A stretch of DNA of 64,000 nt, taken from positions 310,001 to 374,000 of the forward strand of contig NZ_JASCIS010000001.1 in assembly GCF_029968015.1 (NCBI RefSeq), in the 5' to 3' direction. This document shows positions 26,414 to 35,232 of the stretch, in pieces; position 1 is the first letter of the stretch, and the number at the start of each line of letters is the position of its first letter. Source of the stretch: Streptomyces luteolus. GTDB lineage: Bacteria > Actinomycetota > Actinomycetes > Streptomycetales > Streptomycetaceae. A program made the translations under genes and the position numbers. The notes beneath the pieces were generated by a model. The model was not told the DNA's origin. It saw only the letters and a list, made by a program, of their open reading frames with translations, and did no database searches.

Positions 26414-27181
26414 TCAGCTCCCCGTCGCCCCCGGGAACAGTGACGTGAACGGTTCGGTCAGGCCCGCCGCGTCACGGGCCGCCGGGTCGTCGAACTGCCA
26501 GACCAGGAACAGCAGGAACGAGATCAGTGCGGTGAACAGGCCGGCCAGGATCAATTCCCGCGTGGAGCGCCGCAGTTGCAGGGCGAAGAGCATGCCGACG
26601 CTGACGAGCCCGCCGATGATGAGCCCGAACCACACCGTCCCGCCGAGCGTGGAACCGGAGTCCAGGGCCCGGGTGTTGCGTGCCTCCGCGGCCGCGGTGA
26701 TCTGGTCGGCGAGGGCGTAGGAGGCGCGGCTCTCGCTGTCGGTGCGGGGCTTGTGGTCGAGTACGGCTCTGCGTACGTCGGTCAGGAGCTGGTCGCCGCG
26801 GTCGGTGAGCTCGCCCGAGTCGGTGAAGGAGGGCCACTCCTTCTTGAGGGAGTGCTCGACATACGCGTCGATGCCCGAGCGGATGCGTTCGGCGGTCGGG
26901 GCCGGGTAGTCGACGGCGCGCTCGCGGATCTCGTGCAGCGCGAAGGCCTCTGAGCGCACGGTGTCCTCGGCGGCGGCCTTGCCCTCCCAGACGCCGGCGA
27001 TGGCGAGGCCGAGGACGATCGCGTAGACCACGCCGATCATCATCGTCATGTACTCGATGACGTCCGGGGTGTCGTCCGGGTCCTCGTCGTCGGAGGCCCG
27101 GCGGTCGCGCAGGAAAGCGGTGACGATCACGGCGGCACAGGCGGCGGCCATGGCGAGGGCTAGCGCGAGCCAGTTGCTCAA
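26414..27181 (-). CDS. DUF4239 family membrane protein
   Basis: A 255-aa membrane protein of unknown function. TTG 27181 is used: AAGGGAA lies 7 bp upstream. Four hydrophobic segments are seen: residues about 3-23, 46-66 (YMTMMIGVVYAIVLGLAIAG), 186-206 and 213-233. A large polar helical region between helices two and three (residues about 75-180) carries the DUF4239 signature SEAFALHEIRERAVDYP and RNTRALDSGSTLGGTVWFGL. No neighbour gives a clue to its role. Confidence 0.82.
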   Translation of the reverse strand: MSNWLALALAMAAACAAVIVTAFLRDRRASDDEDPDDTPDVIEYMTMMIGVVYAIVLGLAIAGVWEGKAAAEDTVRSEAFALHEIRERAVDYPAPTAERIRSGIDAYVEHSLKKEWPSFTDSGELTDRGDQLLTDVRRAVLDHKPRTDSESRASYALADQITAAAEARNTRALDSGSTLGGTVWFGLIIGGLVSVGMLFALQLRRSTRELILAGLFTALISFLLFLVWQFDDPAARDAAGLTEPFTSLFPGATGS

Positions 27182-27260
27182 CTGAGTTCCCTTCAGGGTC
27201 AGTGGTCAGGGGCAGGGGCAGGGGCAGGGGTCAGAGTTCGGGGTGGGTCAGGTGGCCCCG

Positions 27261-27341
27261 GGCGTTCACGGCGTTCACGGCGTTCACGGCGTTCACGGCG
27301 TTCACGGCGTTCACGGCGTTCACGGCGTTCACGGTGTTCAG
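27261..27341. repeat. 9-bp minisatellite, eight perfect copies
   Basis: GGCGTTCAC is repeated eight times without error (27261-27332), then once as GGTGTTCAG. It fills the space between two minus-strand genes: the stop of the proline-rich protein (27338) and the start of the DUF4239 gene (27181), so it may fall in the latter's promoter region. Confidence 0.9.
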
Positions 27342-27886
27342 GAGGAACCGCCGCCGCCCGCACGGCCGATGGCGCCGCCGCCCGCGTTGGCGGCCCCGAA
27401 CGCGGCGGCGATCACCGCGGGCGCGACCAGCAGCAGGGTCCGGGTGACGGGCGAGCCGCCCTGCGCGTCGGTGCGCTGCGGCCGGGCGCGCGGCGGGGGC
27501 GGGAAGAAGGAGGGCGAGGCCGAGGGGGTCGGGCGCGGCGTCTTCGAGGGCTTCGGCGACTCGGGCGGCGGCGGAGGGGGCGCCGGAGTGCTGGGTGCCG
27601 GGGGTTCGGGCACGACCCGAGGCGGCCCGGGCTGCGGCTTCGGCGGTGGCTTCGGCCGGGGCTTCGGGGGCGCGGGAGGCGGCGTCGTACGACGACAGGC
27701 CCTCCGTACGGCCTCACCGACGTCCTGCTTCCGCGCCACCTCGGCGAGCTCTTCGAGCGGCAGGTCGACACCCGCGTACGCGCAACTGTCCGTACGGGGT
27801 CGGTGATCGGCAGCGGACGCGCCCACGGGGGCGGCCAGCAGGAACACGGGCAACAGAGCGGCGGCGGCCACGCGCCGCACGGTCAT
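27338..27886 (-). CDS. Exported proline-rich protein with C-terminal membrane segment
   Basis: A 182-aa protein of unknown function. ATG 27886 gives a clear signal peptide (MTVRRVAAAALLPVFLLAA, cleavage near VGASA-AD). A GTG nine bases upstream is an alternative start. A short globular part with two cysteines (DSCAYAG, RRACRR; residues about 33-63) is followed by about 70 residues of Pro-Lys-Pro and Pro-Ser repeats that could span the cell wall. A final hydrophobic segment LLLVAPAVIAAAFGAANAG may anchor it. The stop lies within the last unit of the 9-bp array. Confidence 0.7.
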   Translation of the reverse strand: MTVRRVAAAALLPVFLLAAPVGASAADHRPRTDSCAYAGVDLPLEELAEVARKQDVGEAVRRACRRTTPPPAPPKPRPKPPPKPQPGPPRVVPEPPAPSTPAPPPPPPESPKPSKTPRPTPSASPSFFPPPPRARPQRTDAQGGSPVTRTLLLVAPAVIAAAFGAANAGGGAIGRAGGGGSS

Positions 27887-28128
27887 GACGGTCACATGAG
27901 CAGACTGTGCAGCCGGTGGTCCTGCCATGTACCCGCGGAGATCGTTTAGCCCATAGGGGGGACGAGGGCGTGCACGGGGTGGACGGAATTGAGGCGGGCG
28001 GGGCGTGTGGGACGAGAACAGGCCCCGTTGCGTGCCCGATTCAGGGCCTGTTCGTATCAATCATTCATTTATCGACATCACTTACGGTGAGGGCTTCGCT
28101 CGCGTGGTGACCACGATCGGGGGACGGC

Positions 28129-29196
<1,068 letters not shown>

Positions 29197-29277
29197 TCCC
29201 CTGGCCGGGGCCGGTGCGCCCCCTCTCCCATAGTCATGGCCACACCAAGTGGCGTACCGCAACGGGGAGGGAAAGAA

Positions 29278-30696
29278 ATGAAGAGACGTATAGCCATGGT
29301 GCTGGGAGGGGTCTTGGCGGCGGCCGCGCTGAGTGCGCCTACAGCGTCGGCGGACCCGCTGGAGGAGCGCCCGGACTTCAAAGCCCCGTACCAGTGCGAC
29401 GAGAAGGGCTGGACCTATTTCTCCGAGCACGACTATGACGGAGCGATCGACATCAACTGGGGCAGCGGTGGCGCCGATCGGGGCAAGCCCGTCCTTGCCT
29501 CGGCCGATGGCACCGTACACCTCGGCGAGGGCGGCAACGCCGGGAAGTACGTGGAGCTCGACCACGGGGGAGGCTGGCAGACCCGCTACCTGCACCTGGA
29601 CAGCCAGGATGTCGAGGAGGGCGCGGAGGTCAAACAGGGCCAGCAGATCGGCACCTTGGGCTCGACCGATGCCACAGTCGCGCACCTTCACTTCGACCAA
29701 CGGCTCGACGGTGAGGGCGTGGACATCCACCTGGAGGGCAAGAACCTGGCGCCCTACCCGGATCAGGAGAACCGCAAGGAATTGATCAGCAGCAATTGTC
29801 GCGACGGCGGCGACCCCGGTGACCCCGAGCCCGAGGACACCACCCTCGCCTACAACGGCGACAAGAGCATCGCCAACGGCTCCGAAGCCACCCTCTCCGC
29901 CGAGCTGAGGACCGAGGAGTCGGACGAGCCGGTAAAGGGCCGGGAGGTCTCCTTCGAGCTCGGTTCCGAGGACGGTGGCGGCGCCGTGCAGACCTGTGCC
30001 GGAGAGACGGACGCCGACGGCACGGCGAGCTGCACGGTCGAGGTCGCGGACCAGAAGCTGACAGACGACGGCACCGTGCCGCTCACCGCCACCTTCGCGG
30101 GCGACGACGCGTACGTGAAGTCCACAGCCGACGCGGCCCTCAAGCTCCAGCACGTGGAGGGCCGTTCGTACGGTCTCGCCGCTGACGTTCCGCTCCCGCT
30201 GCTCCCGCTCAGCATCGACCCGACCCCGGACACCGGCACCCTCCGTACGGCCGAGGCGGAGAGCCTGGGCCCCGAGTGCGCCGAGAGCGTCAACGCGGTG
30301 GTCCTGAACGCCGACGCGCTCTGCGCCGAGGTCGCCGCGAAGGTCGGTCCGAGCGCGGTCACGTCGACCGCGACCGTCGCCGATGCGAGCATCGGCCTGC
30401 CCGGCCTCCCGGTCGTGGGCGTCTCCGGGCTCACCTCGAAGTCGACCAGCAGCTGTGAGGCGTCGACCGGCAGCGTCGAGCTGGAACTGACGGTCGCCGG
30501 CAACCCGGTCGAGATCCCCGACACCCCGGGCTTCGAGGTCGACCTCGGCCTCGCGGGCAAGCTCGTGGTCAACGAGCAGATCCCTGTGGAGGGCGCCGAC
30601 AAGGGCCTCACGGTCAACGCCGTGCACCTGACGACCCTCGCGGGCGCGGATGTGGTGATCGGCTCCAGTACATCCAGCGCGCACGACTGCGCGTAG
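29278..30696 (+). CDS. Secreted M23-family peptidase with choice-of-anchor P domain
   Basis: A 472-aa exported protein. ATG 29278 follows GGGGAGG. The signal peptide is residues 1-25. Residues about 35-175 form a LytM/M23 domain: zinc ligands would be His51 and/or Asp58 (HDYDGAID, a degenerate form of HxGxD) and the H136-L-H138 pair, with LDHGGGWQTRYLHLDSQDV between. Residues about 185-290 form an Ig-like domain (EVSFELGSEDGGGAVQTCAG), and residues about 300-472 a choice-of-anchor P-type domain (GPECAESVNAVVLNADALCA). It may cleave peptidoglycan peptides, or bind without cleaving. A 16-bp stem terminator follows. Confidence 0.83.
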   Translation: MKRRIAMVLGGVLAAAALSAPTASADPLEERPDFKAPYQCDEKGWTYFSEHDYDGAIDINWGSGGADRGKPVLASADGTVHLGEGGNAGKYVELDHGGGWQTRYLHLDSQDVEEGAEVKQGQQIGTLGSTDATVAHLHFDQRLDGEGVDIHLEGKNLAPYPDQENRKELISSNCRDGGDPGDPEPEDTTLAYNGDKSIANGSEATLSAELRTEESDEPVKGREVSFELGSEDGGGAVQTCAGETDADGTASCTVEVADQKLTDDGTVPLTATFAGDDAYVKSTADAALKLQHVEGRSYGLAADVPLPLLPLSIDPTPDTGTLRTAEAESLGPECAESVNAVVLNADALCAEVAAKVGPSAVTSTATVADASIGLPGLPVVGVSGLTSKSTSSCEASTGSVELELTVAGNPVEIPDTPGFEVDLGLAGKLVVNEQIPVEGADKGLTVNAVHLTTLAGADVVIGSSTSSAHDCA

Positions 30697-30724
30697 CCGC
30701 TGCGCAGCTGTACGCACTTCGTCC

Positions 30725-30763
30725 CGTCGCCCCGCCGAGCGGAATCTGCTCGGCGGGGCGACG
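30725..30763 (+). terminator. Terminator after the M23 peptidase gene
   Basis: A perfect 16-bp stem CGTCGCCCCGCCGAGC / GCTCGGCGGGGCGACG with a 7-base loop lies 29 bp after the stop. Confidence 0.88.
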
Positions 30764-30844
30764 GCACCGTCCCCGTCCGCGACTCCAGGACCTCCGCCGG
30801 CCCCGTCCTGAACGTTCCCGCGGACGCGTTCGCCTCAGGGTCGT

Positions 30845-31699
30845 TCAACGCACCGTCACAGTAAGGGGCTTGGTGACGGAGAACTTCTTGCTCTCGGCCG
30901 TCTCGGCCTTGATTCCGTCCGTGCACCGGTAGCAGCCGAACAGCTTCACCTCGGTCGTGCCCTTGTCGACGGCCGTGAACTTGTACCAGTCCTGGCGGAC
31001 CGTCGACGCGTCGCCGGTGGTGTGCACGCCGGACAGGTAGTCCGTCAGGACCGACTCGTCGGGCGGGCCCGCGATCTCCCACGTGTAGCCCGGCCGGTTG
31101 TCGTAGCGGTTGGCGATCCGGAAGGTCTCGCCGGGGTGCACGGTGACGTCGCCGTCGAAGTCCCCCTCGATCGTGCGGACGTGGTCCGGCGGGAGGTCCT
31201 CGTCGGGGCGGCCGTACCGGTCCTCGGGGTCGCCGAGGACACCGCTCACCTGGGTGCCCTCCTTGACCTCGACCGGGTACGTCATCGTCCGCTTCCCGTC
31301 GACCTCCTTGAGGACGATCGTCGCCGTACCCGTCTTCAGCGCGCGGAACCTGAAGTACCGCGTGCCGCCCACCTCCTTGACGCCCCGCGCGCGCACGACG
31401 CCCTCCGCCTCCCCGGACTCGGCGAGCCGCCAGCCGTCGGCGTCGCCGCCCGGCCGTACGTGGATCGAGAAGTCGTGGTTGACGAGCACCTCGGGCCGCA
31501 GGGACTGCGAGGCGATGTCGATCTCCCCGTCGGGGCCGCGCGGCACGTTGTGGAGGGGCGGGGGGAGGGCGCAGCACACCAGGTCGTCGTCGATGAACTC
31601 CTCGTAGACGACGAACCCACCGCTGCCGAGCACCGCCAGCGCGGCCCCGGCCGCGAGCCACCGGCCCTTCGCGCTGCGTGGCAGCCTCGGCTTCGGCAT
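30845..31699 (-). CDS. Membrane-anchored protein with chagasin/Ig-like beta domains
   Basis: A 284-aa protein of unknown function. ATG 31699 has AGGAGT upstream and overlaps the TGA of the small WXG-like gene by four bases. One helix (residues about 13-30, WLAAGAALAVLGSGGFVVY) anchors it, with the rest outside. Two beta-rich repeats are suggested: about 65-150 (HDFSIHVRPGGDADGWRLAE to VVLKEVDGKRTMTY-like strands) and about 180-284, where GETFRIANRYDNRPGYTWEI and the later FTAVDKGTTEVKLFGCYR recall I42 chagasin-type inhibitors. Cysteine pairs CC (residues 43-44) and CYRC are present. The chagasin link is a guess from pattern only. Confidence 0.6.
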   Translation of the reverse strand: MPKPRLPRSAKGRWLAAGAALAVLGSGGFVVYEEFIDDDLVCCALPPPLHNVPRGPDGEIDIASQSLRPEVLVNHDFSIHVRPGGDADGWRLAESGEAEGVVRARGVKEVGGTRYFRFRALKTGTATIVLKEVDGKRTMTYPVEVKEGTQVSGVLGDPEDRYGRPDEDLPPDHVRTIEGDFDGDVTVHPGETFRIANRYDNRPGYTWEIAGPPDESVLTDYLSGVHTTGDASTVRQDWYKFTAVDKGTTEVKLFGCYRCTDGIKAETAESKKFSVTKPLTVTVR

Positions 31700-31938
31700 C
31701 AGGGACTCCTCTGCTTTTTCAGAGCGTCCCGCAGAACGGTCGCCTCCCGCTGCCAGCCCGCCACGAAGTCGTCGTACGCCGGCGCGGCCTCCTCGCCGCC
31801 CATGGCAGCCGGAGTGCTGCACTGCTCCTGCGGCATGGTCGACTTGACCGTCCCCATCTGGTCGGCAGCGGTGTTCAGCTTCCCCGCGACGCTGCCGACA
31901 TCCCCGGCACGGATTCCGTACCCCGTCCCGTCCGTCAT
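31699..31938 (-). CDS. Small WXG100-like (ESX-type) helical protein
   Basis: A 79-aa helical protein without a signal peptide. ATG 31938 is supported by AGAGGGGGCGG upstream; the longer frame to 31983 has no support. It begins GYGIRAGDVGSVAGKLNTAA, like the first helix of WXG100 proteins, and has an FVAGWQREATVLRDAL second helix, but the turn WxG motif itself is absent or degenerate (ending GWQRE). Its stop overlaps the start of the following membrane protein (ATGA), suggesting a two-gene unit. Secretion by a type VII system is inferred. Confidence 0.6.
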   Translation of the reverse strand: MTDGTGYGIRAGDVGSVAGKLNTAADQMGTVKSTMPQEQCSTPAAMGGEEAAPAYDDFVAGWQREATVLRDALKKQRSP

Positions 31939-32095
31939 GTCCGCCCCCTCTGTTGCCCATCGGACATTCCATGGCGTTGACATGCGTGAACACCACTTCG
32001 GTTCCCGGGAGTCGGGAACCGACGAGAGACAGGGGCGGGACGGCCCGGATCAATGCCCTCTGGAGGCGGGCCGTCCCGCCTCACAGAGGATCGGC

Positions 32096-32923
32096 TCAGC
32101 CTTCGCCGCCCGCCAACTCCGCCAGCACCCCCGCATGATCCGACGGCCACACCCCGTCCACCGGGCCGTGGCCCACCCGCCGGACCGACCGGACGTGGCC
32201 GAGGCCGCGCGGGCCCGGGTGGCCCACGTGGATGTAGTCGACGCGGACGGTCGGGCTGAACGTCTTGGCCACGTACGGGTTGGTCGCGTCCCAGGTCGCC
32301 GATGGCTGGGCCGGGTCGGCGTACTCCCAGGCGTCGAGGAGGATCTGGCCCGGTACCGGCGCCGCCGTCCGCACCCCGCCGAGCAGGCGCATCTCGTCGG
32401 AGTCCGGCCAGGCGTTGAAGTCGCCGGTGAGGACGGGCGGGTACGAGGAACCGGCGCGGCGTTCGGCGATGAACTCGGCGATCGCCCGCACCTGCCGGAC
32501 CCGTAGCGCCGACGCCGGGACGTCCGAGTTGAGGTGCGTGGTGAAGAAGGGCACGGGCCCGCCCGGCACGTCCAGGAGCGCGTACAGGGCGGTCCGGCCG
32601 TCGTCCTGGTTCGGCGGCGCGGGCAGCCGCAGCACCGCACGGTCGAGGACCGGCCAGCGGCTGAGCACCGCGTTGCCCACGTCGACCGCGCGGTCCGGCT
32701 CCGTGTCGGGCAGCCGACTGCGCCACGGCCCGGGCAGCTCCGAGGCCGCCCACGTCCAGTGCATGCCGAGCTCGTCCGCCAGCCACCCGGCGAGGTTCCG
32801 GCCGCCCACCGCCCACACCTCCTGCAGGCCGACCACATCCGGCCGCAGCTCGCGCAGCGTCGCCAGGATCGCGCGCTGCCGCTCCTCCCACGGCCCGAAC
32901 CGCCACCACAGATTCCAGGTCAT
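32096..32923 (-). CDS. Endonuclease/exonuclease/phosphatase family hydrolase
   Basis: Metal-dependent phosphodiesterase fold of 275 aa. Signatures run in order: TWNLWWRFG at the start (Asn ligand), VGLQEVW near 35-41 (Glu ligand), FFTTHLNSD near 150, LTGDFNAWPDS near 190 (Asp and Asn catalytic pair), DYIHVG near 230 and WPSDHAGVLAEL near 257 (catalytic His). There is no signal peptide, so a cytoplasmic role is likely. ATG 32923 is annotated, but the GGAGGAG site lies 15 bp upstream and 6 bp before an ATC codon, so the real start may be ATC at 32932, giving IRVMTWNLW. Substrate unknown. Confidence 0.87.
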   Translation of the reverse strand: MTWNLWWRFGPWEERQRAILATLRELRPDVVGLQEVWAVGGRNLAGWLADELGMHWTWAASELPGPWRSRLPDTEPDRAVDVGNAVLSRWPVLDRAVLRLPAPPNQDDGRTALYALLDVPGGPVPFFTTHLNSDVPASALRVRQVRAIAEFIAERRAGSSYPPVLTGDFNAWPDSDEMRLLGGVRTAAPVPGQILLDAWEYADPAQPSATWDATNPYVAKTFSPTVRVDYIHVGHPGPRGLGHVRSVRRVGHGPVDGVWPSDHAGVLAELAGGEG

Positions 32924-33168
32924 GACACGGATGGCCGTCTCCTCCTCGCCTTCCGGAGGGACCGGTTCCGGCCCCCGAACAGCACCGCGGCCACCATGCC
33001 ACGTCCGGGCCCGGCCGTACGGGGAGCCGCACCGGGCTCACGCCATGGACCGGCCACGGGCGGCCACGGGCGGCCGCGGGCCGACTGGTAGGGCCAACTC
33101 CCGGGCTGCTTCGAGAAGTTGACGCGTCCGCCCCATTGACGCCCCACCCGCCTGCAACTACAAAACTC

Positions 33169-33182
33169 TGAGAGCGCTCTCA
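33169..33182. promoter_or_regulatory. LacI-type operator upstream of the GH16 gene
   Basis: TGAGAGCGCTCTCA is a perfect 14-bp palindrome 39 bp before the GH16 start. It closely resembles the CebR box of Streptomyces (TGGGAGCGCTCCCA), so glucan-oligosaccharide control by a CebR- or BglR-like repressor is likely. Confidence 0.75.
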
Positions 33183-33220
33183 CACCTTCCACCCCCCCTC
33201 TCCCCCCACGGAGGTGTTCC

Positions 33221-34171
33221 ATGAGCAGAAGCGTCAACAAACGCTCCGCACTCGCCGCCGGCCTCGGAGCCGTGGCCGTCATCGCCGCCCTGCTGGCGCC
33301 CGGCACCGCGTCCGGTACGACCACCAGGGACGTACCGCCCCCGCCGGACGGCTGGACCGTCCAGTGGAGCGACGACTTCGACGGCGCGGCGGGGTCGCTG
33401 CCCTCCGCCGACAACTGGCAGATCGACCTCGGCCACAACTACCCCGGAGGCCCCGCCAATTGGGGTACCGGGGAGATCCAGAGCTACACCGACTCGCCCG
33501 ACAACCTCAGCCTCGACGGCCAGGGCAACCTGCGCATCACCCCGCTGCGCGACGGCTCCGGCAACTGGACCTCGGCCCGCATCGAGACCAAACGCAGCGA
33601 CTTCAAGGCACCGGAGGGCGGCGTCCTCGCCATCGAGGGGCGCATCCACATGCCCGACGTGACCGGTGACGCCGCCCTCGGCTACTGGCCGGCGTTCTGG
33701 GCGCTCGGCTCCCCGTACCGAGGGAACTACCACAACTGGCCGGCCATCGGTGAGTTCGACGTGATGGAGAACGTCAACGGCCTCGACAGGGTCTGGGGTG
33801 TCCTGCACTGCGGTGTGAACCCGGGCGGCGACTGCAACGAGACCCAGGGCCTGGGCGGCAGCCGCGCCTGCCCCGGCTCGACGTGCCAGTCCGGCTTCCA
33901 CACGTACCGCTTCGAGTGGGACCGCTCGGTCTCCCCGAACCAGCTGCGGTGGTCCGTCGACGGCGAGCGGTTCCACAGCCTGTCCCAGGACCGCTTCTCC
34001 GCCGAGACGTGGGCCAATATGACGGACCACGCCGGGTACTTCCTGCTCCTGAACGTCGCGATGGGCGGCGCGTTCCCGGACGGCGTCGCTGGGAAGGCCA
34101 CACCGGTGGCGAGCACGGAGCCGGGCAAGCCGATGGTGGTGGACTACGTGTCCGTGTCGACCAAGCCGTAG
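33221..34171 (+). CDS. Secreted glycoside hydrolase family 16 (beta-1,3-glucanase type)
   Basis: Retaining endo-glucanase of 316 aa, probably on beta-1,3- or 1,3-1,4-glucans. ATG 33221 follows GGAGGTG. The signal peptide spans residues 1-31 (ALAAGLGAVAVIAALLAPG). The catalytic motif G-E178-F-D180-V-M-E183 gives nucleophile Glu178 and acid/base Glu183 in the beta-bulge form typical of laminarinases. WPAFWALGSP precedes it and HTYRFEWDRS follows. No binding module is attached. After the stop, CCGTAG is repeated, giving several in-frame stops in series. The 14-bp palindrome upstream predicts repression without glucan. Confidence 0.93.
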   Translation: MSRSVNKRSALAAGLGAVAVIAALLAPGTASGTTTRDVPPPPDGWTVQWSDDFDGAAGSLPSADNWQIDLGHNYPGGPANWGTGEIQSYTDSPDNLSLDGQGNLRITPLRDGSGNWTSARIETKRSDFKAPEGGVLAIEGRIHMPDVTGDAALGYWPAFWALGSPYRGNYHNWPAIGEFDVMENVNGLDRVWGVLHCGVNPGGDCNETQGLGGSRACPGSTCQSGFHTYRFEWDRSVSPNQLRWSVDGERFHSLSQDRFSAETWANMTDHAGYFLLLNVAMGGAFPDGVAGKATPVASTEPGKPMVVDYVSVSTKP

Positions 34172-34272
34172 CCGTAGCCGTAGCCGTATCCGTAGCCCAA
34201 GCAGTAGCTGGCGTCCGTGCTCTCTGCCGGTGGGGAACCCGCGCCCTCCCCGGGCCTCGCCGGCAGGGCTGG

Positions 34273-34292
34273 CCTTGACGTCAGGGTCAAGG
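34273..34292. promoter_or_regulatory. MerR-type palindrome in the promoter of the MerR-trx pair
   Basis: CCTTGAC-GTCAGG-GTCAAGG is a perfect 7-bp inverted repeat with a 6-bp gap, followed by TACGTT (34295-34300), a plausible -10. The MerR start at 34308 is only a few bases further, so the message may have almost no leader. Self-regulation by the MerR protein is inferred. Confidence 0.6.
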
Positions 34293-34307
34293 GTTACGTT
34301 CGTCCGC

Positions 34308-34745
34308 ATGCGCATCGGTGAACTCGCGGAGCGTGCCGGTACCAGTACGCGGACGCTCAGGTACTACGAGTCGCGCGGGCTGCTGCCCGCGCGGCGGGAC
34401 GGCAACGGCCATCGGACGTACGACGAGGCGGATCTGCGGCTGCTGCGGCAGATCCGGACCTTGCAGGACTTCGGGTTCGGCCTGGAGGAGACCCGGCCGT
34501 TCGTGGAGTGTCTGCGGGCCGGGCACCCGCAGGGCGACTCGTGCCCGGACTCGCTTGCCGTGTACCGCCGCAAGCTCACCGAACTCGACGCGCTGATCGG
34601 GGAGTTGACCTCGGTGCGGGCGCAGGTCGGGGCGCAGCTCGCGCGGGCCGAGCAGGCTCGTGAGGCGCTCGTGGCGGAGGCGGAGGCCCCTGGCGGCCCG
34701 GCCCCGCGATGCGAGCTGACGACTACGGAGGGGACAGAGATATGA
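34308..34745 (+). CDS. MerR-family regulator with conserved cysteines
   Basis: A 145-aa MerR protein. The winged HTH is clear: MRIGELAERAGTSTRTLRYY at residues 1-20, then ESRGLLPARRDGNGHRTYDE and LRLLRQIRTLQDFGFGLEE. The dimer helix spans about 80-125. Three cysteines (VECLRAG, DSCPDS, PRCELT) lie where metal- or thiol-sensing MerR proteins place ligands, but the SoxR four-Cys cluster is absent. ATG 34308 lies just behind a MerR-like palindrome. Its stop overlaps the thioredoxin start (ATGA at 34742-34745), so redox sensing is a reasonable inference. Confidence 0.9.
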   Translation: MRIGELAERAGTSTRTLRYYESRGLLPARRDGNGHRTYDEADLRLLRQIRTLQDFGFGLEETRPFVECLRAGHPQGDSCPDSLAVYRRKLTELDALIGELTSVRAQVGAQLARAEQAREALVAEAEAPGGPAPRCELTTTEGTEI

Positions 34746-35074
34746 CTGCGGTGGTCGAAGTGACCGATGAGGAGTTCGGCGCGGAGGTGCTCGGTGTCGC
34801 GGACCGCGCGGTGCTCGTGCAGTTCACGGCCGAGTGGTGCGGCCCGTGCCGCCAGCTCGCACCGGTCCTGGCCGAGCTGGCCGGGGAGGAGCGGGAGCGG
34901 CTGAAGGTCGTACAGCTGGATGTGGACCGCAATCCCGAGACGGCGCTCGCGTACGGCGTGATGGCGACGCCGACGCTGCTCGTGTTCCGGGACGGGGAGC
35001 CGGTGCGGTCGATGGTGGGGGCGCGGGCGAAGCGGAAGCTGGCGCAGGAGCTCGCGGAGGTACTGAACGCGTAG
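34742..35074 (+). CDS. trxA: Thioredoxin
   Basis: Protein disulfide reductase of 110 aa. The active site is W32-C33-G-P-C36; the cis-proline region ATPTLLVFRDGEPV is near 73-86, and VQLDVDRNPETALAYGVMATP precedes it in two parts (VQLDVDRNPE, TALAYGVMATP). ATG 34742 lies inside the MerR stop overlap, with GGAGGGGACAG upstream. Coupled translation with the MerR gene suggests it reduces targets during the stress that the regulator senses. Being one of several Streptomyces thioredoxins, it is unlikely to be the main one. Confidence 0.94.
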   Translation: MTAVVEVTDEEFGAEVLGVADRAVLVQFTAEWCGPCRQLAPVLAELAGEERERLKVVQLDVDRNPETALAYGVMATPTLLVFRDGEPVRSMVGARAKRKLAQELAEVLNA

Positions 35075-35137
35075 TGAGCGGACGAACCGCACCCGTAGTG
35101 AATTGGCCGCCCGCGTATTCCTCGGGCTATATTGGGT

Positions 35138-35199
35138 GTTTCTGTGTGCGCACAGAAACGGCCACCAACTTGAAGGGAATTCCCCTCCTGGAGGTGGCC
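35138..35199. promoter_or_regulatory. Two adjacent inverted repeats upstream of the HelD-like gene
   Basis: First, GTTTCTGTG-TGCG-CACAGAAAC (35138-35159), a perfect 9-bp stem. Second, GGCCACC (35160-35166) pairs with GGTGGCC (35193-35199) around a GGGAATTCCC palindrome. They lie between trxA and the HelD-like start and could be an attenuator or an operator. I could not match them to the rifamycin-associated element with certainty. Confidence 0.5.
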
Positions 35200-35232
35200 A
35201 ACTAGAGACACCGTAGCCCATGAGGAGTGGAA

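Noticed and set aside
27261..27341. CRISPR-like array
   Set aside because: The units are 9 bp with no spacers and no cas genes; it is a minisatellite.
35138..35199. Rifamycin-associated element upstream of the HelD-like gene
   Set aside because: The repeats seen do not clearly match the element as I remember it, and the protein looks more like HelD than HelR.
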